From the NCBI GenBank assembly GCA_000149265.1, contig CH003278.1, forward strand, positions 331,551 to 395,550: a stretch of DNA of 64,000 nucleotides. The letters run 5' to 3'. The DNA is from Ciona savignyi (lineage: Eukaryota > Chordata > Ascidiacea > Phlebobranchia > Cionidae). Below the pieces are notes generated by a model that was given only the letters and a program-made list of their open reading frames with translations, was not told the origin of the DNA and did not search any database. Below are positions 56,571 to 64,000 of the stretch, in pieces. A program made the translations under genes and the position numbers. The first letter of the stretch is position 1; every line of letters begins with the position of its first letter.

Positions 56571-59500
56571 TAAAAGCAGACTGACTCCAGTCATAGTAGG
56601 TATACTGAGGTGCAAATGTGGTTCCACCCATCATATGTTCATTATCATCATCATCTTTTATATCAACCTCCCCTCCAACTGCAGCCATGTATGATGGGGG
56701 TGGCGCTGAAATACAAGGGGTGGAATATTACATAAGTGGCGCTGAAATACAAGGGGTGGACGTATTAAATGGGTGGCGCTGAAATACAAGGGGGGTGTGG
56801 GAATTTAAAAGGGTTGTCGCCCTTGACCAAGGGAGATATCATAAGTAAAGACAATGCTTTTTTATTCAGTGTAATATAGTATTATGAAGAGTGGAAACAT
56901 GTCTAAAAATTATTAAAAGTTTTAACAATACTAATAGAGAAATGACTTGGGAACAGGTATTAGTAACACGCATAAACCGGGCACTATGGAAATCTATTAT
57001 AAAGCTAGTGAAACATTTAAAAATGTATGCATTTTTTTAACTAAATGGTGGTGGATTACAGAGTAGTCGAATTATACATAGTAGGAATTGAAATAAATAT
57101 AAATTCTGTACTTCCATGTTTCTGCCTCAAGCGATTACTAGTAAACACTAAACCAATGCACACGATAAATTCTGAGAAAGTAAATTACAAATTTTATAAA
57201 TCTTTAACTCACGTTGGAAGTCAGAAGGTGGTGGTTGTGGAGCTGGGGTTTCCCCAGTAGGGAATGCACCTGGCATCGGAGGTGCACTAGGTAGTGCTAC
57301 ACTGTAGGGTGTAAGTCCTTGCAGAGGTATGCTACCAATTTGAAGTGGTATTTTGGTGCGCAGATTAATGCTTGTTCCAGGGGTGATCACCATAAACTGA
57401 ACATACAATATTATAACTGTATATCAACCAACAGGATATTTAAACAATCAGTGTTTTATCCTTAAAGTTTTAAACAACAGTTCCAAGAGGACCATTGTAG
57501 AGGTGGGAGAGGTAAAATTTCATTGACAAAATTTTGGAATTGAAAATCGTTTTTATTAGATGGGTAAACAATAAAATGAAATCGGGGTATTGTACTCTCA
57601 TTGCCTATTTATCCCAAATTTAGTCTCGTGAACATTGGGAGTTATTAAACATGTTGTCAGCAAACTGTGTGTATTCAGCTATCTCAAAATAAAATGCTTA
57701 TATTCACTTAATGCCTATAAAAAAAGCTAAGTCCAATATTTAATAACTCATCATCAGATTAGCTTGTACCCACCCATGAATCTAATACATTGTGTTAAAT
57801 GCAATGAAACCATTGCTACAGTTTGTGTTCAACTAATTTACCACCAGTTACCTGACAGTGAGCACAAGGTAAATTTCACAATTATAAGTAAGATAACTCT
57901 TCTACTTTTTTTACCCGCAGTGTTACAACAGAAATATCGTATTGGTCACAAAGTATACCCACAACTAGTATAAGCCTATATTGCTTAAATCTGTACACTA
58001 CATGGCAAAATTAGTACAAGCCATATGGGCGTATATTTGACCGTACCAACAATAATAGTTTATTGGTTACAAAGTCAACCCACCTGTAGGAAGTATTGGA
58101 TATCGATGATGTTGCAATATTGGAGCATTGAAGGTGGTATAGCAGGTATCTGGGGAAGAGTGTGTTAAAACATTAAGTTTTAAATAAATTCTGTAACATT
58201 TACTAACAAGTTTGTGTTAATTACACGATTATGCATATAAGGTATATATCTCAAAATATATGATTTTTTTAAACACATTTAATTTAGGCAGAGCGTTTTT
58301 TTAGGATTTCATAGATTGTAGATATGTAAAATAGTTTTATGCGGGTAATCTACACTACATGAAATCCTAAAATAACACTCATGCTAGGATTTGAAGTCTA
58401 TACGTGAATGCAAAATCCAGAAAGTCAAATAATCACAAAAGTCAATGCAAACAGTGCAAAATTCCTCCAAAAAAATTGTGATTCTAGCAGTGTTCGAAAC
58501 TAACAAGCCAATCTTAACAAATTTTACATAATAATAAATGTCTAAACACAAGTATCGATGCAGTCCTACCTGTAGTCGTTCATTAGTCCACTGCAGAGAC
58601 TTTCCACCATCCATCCCCAGTCCATTCATTTCAATAACTGTGTTAGACAGAGTGCGTGATTTGGTTGTAGCTTTAAAGATTACTTGCTGGATGATAGAAG
58701 CAGAGGTTCCAGGAAGCTTCGAAGTGCTGAGGAAATATAGTTTTATTTCCTGTTTGAAAGAGCACTTGCCCGTCAGTCAAAATTTTGTCGGATCAAAACC
58801 AGTAACTAGCTATCTGACAAATTAGTATGGTGGTTTAGTGTGTCGCCTTTCAGACGAAGGGTTTTATAAATTGGTCGCTAGCTCATCTGTTGCGTCCTTT
58901 GGCAAGGCACTTAACGGACATTGCATGAACCCAGCGGCTAGATTGGGTTCTATTAAATTGAAGGAATGTGTAATTTATACACAGCACCCTGCAATAACTC
59001 CAGTAACCCTACGGTGGGCGCGATCAATCGGCTAAACACATATAAAGAACATAACTGATACATATTTTAAGATTGCCCTAGTATATACAGACCCAACTCA
59101 ACTATATTGTTTGTGATAGAAAACAACACAGGTTCAGTATATTGAACGACCGACCTTCCATTTTCCACACTCGCGTTGATACTAATGAATTCCCCGGGTA
59201 CAAACCCCATCCGATCGATATGAACTTGTGCGGTGATCGGAGCACTTGCGCAGCATAAGCAACACAAGGTCTTCGAGTCGTTCACTGTAGCAGGGTGCTA
59301 GAAATGGATGCAATATACAGAATGGGTAATTACGTTTACCCCCCAAAAGCATTACCGTAAATGTGGTAGACAATTTTTTTCCTTGTGTAACTTGTGTTTA
59401 AAATGACTTTGGTGGCATGTTTATTTAATTAATCATTGTGATTGTGAGTATAACAACAAACAAGCCCACTTTGCACTTTTGCCTCTGTAGTAAAATAATT

Positions 59501-62243
59501 AAGTTTACACTTCCCTGGGGTTCAGAATTTAAATAATTAAGTTATTGTCACCCATCACTTAGAAATTGAGTATATTTAGGGCACTTTTATATTATGCTCA
59601 CAATCATGTACAATGCAATTTTCTATAATATTATAATGTTTAGTGGTTAGGTTACTATGATCCGACACCTATTTTGACGTTGATAAACAAAAAAGACCTA
59701 ACCTTACTACCCAGTTATGACAAAAATAATAGCAGCAACTTACCCTAGCACTAGGGATAAGGTTCAAATCCAGCATATCCAAGACAGTGAATGCTGTTTT
59801 AGTTGTGCTGTCAAATTTCCATGGCCTGTCTATTGAGGCTTGGACAAGATATCGAACATATCCATGAGCACCTAGACAAGTGTTCATTGGTATTGGTAAG
59901 ATTGATGATGATGATTATTTTTTATGGTTGATAAGCAAGCCAAAAAGCTGATGAGATTATCTATTAGATTAACGGCTGTGCCTAAATAACGCGTTTTACA
60001 TTAACTTTAGCAATTGTAGTATATATATATATAATGTTGATATATATATATATATCAACATTAAAAAATCAATTGCCAGGATGATAATGAAATCAGCCAC
60101 TTCCTAGTCCATCACTGCTGCGTACTTGATTCTAATAATGTTCTAACAATGTTTCCTCAGGCGATCAGTAAAAAAAATAGTAAATCGGTTTATTCAATCT
60201 GCGCAATTTGCGAGTTCTTGTCGAAAAATTTGGTAGAATCTTTAATGAGATTTAGCATTGTATTCTTGTACAAACAAGCATCATAGAATGTAAATACAAC
60301 GTCAGTCTTATAAAAGACTGTTTATACTGTTTACAGAAATTGAATAGTAAGTGCAACATAAACAGTTTTAAATTTTTTATTTGAGTAGTAATCACTATTT
60401 AATGTTGTCCAACACATTATCTTTACCATTACGCGCAATAGCTATCTGACAAATTACCCTCTATTTTACAAAACACATATGTGATGTAATAGCTTTAATA
60501 GACAATAACCCACATGTTGGGTAGTCAGTACTGGTATTCGGTTGTTAAAATAAGTTGTGTTTCCAGCCCCAGGTTAGACATGCATAACTATTCCATATTA
60601 AATGGTTTACTCACCTTCAAAAGAGGAGGGCAAGGCACTTGGTAGGAGAAATTGAAACGGTAAACTTGTTTGTCCAGCAGGAAGTTCAGTAGCATTCTGA
60701 TAAGTTCCAATGCTGCCTGTAGATGTAGATGTCGGTTTACACAAACACATTAAAGCATTATAAACTTAACAAAGTAGTTTGTTGTATGCATTTTAAAGTT
60801 TCACTGATGTCTAATGTGGTTTAACTAATAAACTTGCGACTTGCCTTTTATACACTTTAACGCTACTTTTTAAAACCCAAAAGGAAGCCAAAGATGAATT
60901 TATATAAAGTTATACAATTACTGCTCGAAATATTTTAGTTCGGCAATTGCAACAACATTTATAAAAAGCTCTCATGCTGTTGTACAATAACAAATAAGGC
61001 TATTACAGTAGCCTAAGGAGTAAAAAACATAAATATTTATCCTTATTTATTTACAACGAACACAAGAAATCTCATATCACCCTGATCCTTCTATTTAATT
61101 ACCAGAAGCAGCACTATTGTAATATAGAATACAGTGTTGATAGAATGGGGCAGTTTGTTAAATACGGTGGAGACATTGCCATGGGTTTCATTCTTGTTAC
61201 ATTTGTGAAAAAATCATTGTCTTCCAAAAATAAAGATGAACAGCAGTAGATACAACCCCGGTAGCTAATGTCTCAGAATCAGCTTTTCAAGTAAATTATT
61301 TAAATAAAACAAACTTTCCACTTACCTGCCCCGTACATGCACAAACGCTGTTCAAAATAAACTTCAGACGCTCTGTAGTGCCTTGTGGTGGTAGTTTTAC
61401 CACTCTTATGTCGCTCAGACCAGTGCACATTCGCCTTTCCACTGAACTTAATATTCACAGCTGCAAAACAAAAGTTGAGATTAAAACAATGCAGGTAACC
61501 CTAGTACTACACCTAAATTTTTTTGTAACCATGATAATGTTATTTGATTTTAACTTTGTTTATAAACAGAACGATTTTTTCAATAAGGTTATTTCGATGT
61601 CATAGTTCATTGAACAAAACTTCTTTCTTAATAAAAAAAAGATATCAGTACTGGTATGTGGTATCCAAGGTATTTTTGGTACTGGAAATGTAAGAGACAG
61701 AATAATAAAGCATATCAATCAACCAAACTGGGCAGGCATTCCGGCAAAGGTGGGTTTCTAAATCTAATGTACCAAACTTCAACTAATTCAGGCCAACTTA
61801 CAAAACTTAGTAGTGGCACTGTTATTTCTGGTTATTTTATTAGTTTCATTTTAAGATATTTGCTAAGTTATTCTATCTTTTACATTCCGGGTACCAGAAA
61901 TGATTTGGATAGCAGTAATGATATCTTTAAACTAGTTTAAGTTAAAATTTTCCTAGTTTAAGATTCTCCGCTTGAAACATAACATCAATATTGCTGATGC
62001 ATTGTTCAGTGCCAATACCCGAAAAAGTAGTCAGTGCGCCACGCCAGATATATCCGGCGCATCATACGAACTTTCCGTTAGGGTCCTGTAGTAATTAGAG
62101 GGACCCTAATACAACTACAACTTACCTCTCATGTTCATAGGGCGGGCGAGATTAATGACCAGAGCGCCTGATACCATTTCTCCAGGTCTGTAGACAGACT
62201 TCCCTTGGTCGAACCCAGCATAAAACTGAAGTAATTTCGGCAT
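56560..62243 (-). CDS. Alpha-arrestin (ARRDC/TXNIP-like)
   Basis: Nine exons: 62243-62126, 61460-61326, 60716-60615, 59871-59744, 59297-59155, 58726-58570, 58149-58084, 57396-57213 and 56705-56560. All joins agree in phase, giving 392 residues, like TXNIP and ARRDC2-4. Alpha-arrestins are adaptors linking membrane cargo to HECT E3 ligases of the NEDD4 family. The arrestin N-domain shows YRPGEMVSGALVINL, ANVHWSERH, LPFQFLLPSALPSSFEG and HGYVRYLVQASIDRPWKF. The C-domain shows KTLCCLCCASAPI, GFVPGEFISINASVEN, IPAIPPSMLQYCNIIDIQYFLQ and KIPLQIGSIPL, all at positions seen in ARRDC3. One PPxY (PPSY, 347-350) follows a proline-rich linker; vertebrate relatives usually have two. Start: first ATG; a gctactttag acceptor lies 8 bases upstream. 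The last acceptor is present in three tandem copies. Confidence 0.95.
56700..56795 (-). repeat. Three tandem copies of the last-exon splice acceptor
   Basis: The 20-odd base block read on the minus strand as ccccttgtatttcagcgcca occurs three times, with AG|CG junctions at 56705, 56741 and 56778 (spacing 36 and 37). The 56705 site gives the full-length tail. Using 56741 or 56778 would add a few residues and then stop (TAA), deleting PPSY. Confidence 0.7.
58823..59030 (+). repeat. tRNA-derived SINE, family A, in alpha-arrestin intron 5
   Basis: Runs from tggtttagtgtgtcgccttt through gcgtcctttggcaaggcact, acccagcgg, aattgaaggaatgtg and acggtgggcgcga; the final third is missing. It is antisense to the host gene. 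Confidence 0.8.
60032..60063. repeat. Perfect 32-base palindrome with AT core
   Basis: taatgttga at 60032-60040 is mirrored by tcaacatta at 60055-60063 around a (ta)n core, preceded by a second (ta)n run. It lies in alpha-arrestin intron 3 and would extrude as a hairpin. Probably microsatellite-derived. Confidence 0.8.
62083..62101. repeat. Short copy of the inner repeat end found at 53584
   Basis: gtcctgtagtaattagagg differs by one base from the 19 bases at 53584-53602. Here it is embedded in the hairpin agggtcc ... ggaccct, 25 bases from the donor of alpha-arrestin intron 1. It may be the terminus of the same element family. Confidence 0.45.
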
Positions 62244-63356
62244 TTTAACCACTAAAGTAGCAAGCCTAAAATTTATTAAAGTATATCTTTAGTTGTTGCA
62301 CTTGTTGGTAAATCAAAACTGCAAAACTAGCATTTTTAAACGTGGTAGTAGGAACGTAATGTTCTACAGCTTTTCCGAGCTTTGTTCAATCAAAACCATA
62401 TGATGCTAGCGAATAGGTTGAGTCATGAACTACGTTGATTAACACCAGCGGTTTAAAAAAACACGAAAAAACCTCTTGTTTATATACAAAAGTAAAATCT
62501 GTATAAGCATCTTTTCCTGTAGTAAAGTGGAGCCATCCACAGAAAAGAGATAATCTTGAAGATAGCTGTAGTAAGCCTGTGCAGTAACACCTATTGAATT
62601 ATTCACTAACGCCGGATAAAATATTTTATTCTGCAAAATAGTAAATCACAATTACGTCATTCTTCACGGGGGTTTCCCTTTTCTGTTATTCTGTTCCGCA
62701 GTTATTTAATTTTTTTACAAACTTAAAAAAAATCCGAAATCTCGAAAAAATCCAGTTGGAATAAGACTAAAATACAGATGTTTAGGCCTTAGAGTTTTAC
62801 ATTTTTTTTTATTTATGATGTCACCCATAGTTACAACGAGACGAGATGGGTCTGCGGCCAATGTAGTAATTAAGTAAATCATCCCTCGAAAATCGTTTGG
62901 ATCTCTTGAAGATCAGCCTTAACCGGACACATTACATATGGTGTTTGATATCAATAAACCTTTTACCACTGTTAACCTTACAAGCAGGTTAATTGTACCT
63001 TGAGCGGAATCCATACGTAGTTTATGGGCCGTAAGTCATTAGGTTTAGTCGTATATCTAACAAGATAAAACACAACCATATCTAATTTTGAATTAGATAC
63101 GTATGGGCGTGAAATGAACAAATCTCTGATTTTGTGGTGTTTGGTTTGGAAGTTGGAAATACACATATACCGAAGAATTTCTCACGACGCTGCAACTGTG
63201 CTTAAGGACCATTTACAACGTCCAATCAGTAAACTTCGTTACTCTGGGAACGACTGTTTTATTGCTAGCAAGTCAGATAAGAATGGCCAAAATGACGATA
63301 ATAAAAACTGTTAATAATTGTTAAGTAATAAACGCACGTCGGAAGACACCTTAGAC
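62244..63356. other. Intergenic region upstream of the alpha-arrestin
   Basis: Promoter side of the alpha-arrestin gene. An open frame at 63114-63314 has no family resemblance, and one at 62439-62636 (minus) shows acceptor-like cag sites but no partners. No gene is called. Confidence 0.45.
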
Positions 63357-63857
63357 CAGTGGTTCTTGAACTTGTTGGAGGTACCGAACCTCGCAAGTTG
63401 TATGCGAGCATTCACCGAACCCTTCGTTGAAATTCAAAATATATCTGTTAAAAAACTTGAGCCTAAAGTGAACTATGCATCTGTTGCACATAAGATCTTA
63501 TTATTCAAAGAAAAAAAAACGAACAAAACATGAATTCCACAGAAAAACACAACTCAATAAATATTTACTACAAATCAACGCGTTTTATGCTGTTGCATTT
63601 CAGAAACAATTCTAGAAATGCGTGGCTTGACCTTGGAAAGTGCTACTCTCATGTCATTTTCGCAACAAAGTATGTTCCTTTTTTTTAGTTTTTTTGTCTA
63701 CCATTGTAGAAAAGGACTGGTTGAGAAGCACTAAAGTAGAGGACATTGTGATTGCTATACACATAGCGTGTGTATACTTATACTAATCTCTGCTGAATCC
63801 CTGATACTGACTCATCGAACCCCTGGGGTTCGATCGAACTCAATTTAAGAACCACTG
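63357..63857. mobile_element. Nonautonomous hAT-like transposon
   Basis: A 501-base element starting cagtggttcttgaacttg and ending tcaatttaagaaccactg, so its ends form inverted repeats of about 16 bases with a few mismatches. CAGTGGTTCT ends are typical of hAT (Charlie-type) elements. The flanks ccttagac (63349-63356) and ctttagcc (63858-63865) are an 8-base target duplication with two mismatches, the length expected for hAT. The inner gaaccc/ggggttcg segments near both ends are also typical. A short frame at 63318-63533 is not transposase. Confidence 0.8.
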
Positions 63858-64000
63858 CTTTAGCCAATGCGTGCATGCTACCGGCCAGTGAAAACGTTGT
63901 GGAATGAACCGACCCCAAGCGGAGCCACTGATCATATTTTGTAGTTTGGTATCTAACACAACTAAATCTACACGAAGGAGTTAGATAATTGCTCGAGCTA

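Noticed and set aside
63318-63533. 71-codon frame inside the hAT-like element
   Set aside because: Starts outside the element and has no transposase or BED-finger features.

Overview
The window looks like nuclear DNA of an ascidian tunicate, most likely a Ciona-type genome. It is AT-rich, introns are short and AT-rich with GT-AG borders, coding exons are visibly more GC-rich than their surroundings, and the protein set is metazoan. Several genes have a splice acceptor a few tens of bases upstream of the ATG with no recognisable donor, as expected where a spliced leader is trans-spliced. Two runs of N (16443-16542, exactly 100, and 39534-40154) mark assembly gaps. The species assignment is inference from memory of families; no search was run.

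Layout, left to right: (1) a gene-poor 5 kb, then a plus-strand two-PDZ scaffold of the NHERF family (5082-11789, first exon not found); (2) a small secreted Ly6/three-finger protein (13480-14564); (3) about 7 kb without convincing genes but with repeats and a gap; (4) a single-exon, bacterial-type UDP-galactopyranose mutase (21740-22876), the most unusual gene here; (5) an island of tRNA-derived SINEs (23.4-24.9 kb); (6) on the minus strand, glutamine synthetase (7 exons, 26531-31073), a FEM1-type ankyrin protein (at least 14 exons, 33662-42397, one exon lost in a gap) and inositol-pentakisphosphate 2-kinase (2 exons, 44081-46334); (7) 3.3 kb without genes holding a diverged direct duplication about 1.2 kb apart; (8) a plus-strand GT10 alpha-1,3-fucosyltransferase (3 exons, 49655-51639); (9) a minus-strand two-exon gene of unknown function (52848-54515) whose intron carries a DNA transposon nested in a SINE; (10) a minus-strand alpha-arrestin (ARRDC/TXNIP-like, 9 exons, 56560-62243); (11) a hAT-like nonautonomous transposon near the right edge.

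The genes do not form one pathway. Two act in glycan assembly: the mutase would make UDP-galactofuranose and the fucosyltransferase would decorate Golgi glycans. FEM1 (substrate receptor of a CUL2 ubiquitin ligase) and the alpha-arrestin (recruits HECT ligases through PPxY) both belong to ubiquitin biology. The best candidate for something little described is the bacterial-type mutase in a chordate-lineage genome, which implies galactofuranose chemistry of possible horizontal origin. The nested SINE / Mutator-like element / tRNA-Asp pseudogene at 53.2-54.1 kb is the best structural find. Multi-exon genes are given as one span, with exon coordinates in the evidence; exon joins were checked by reading frame and splice phase.
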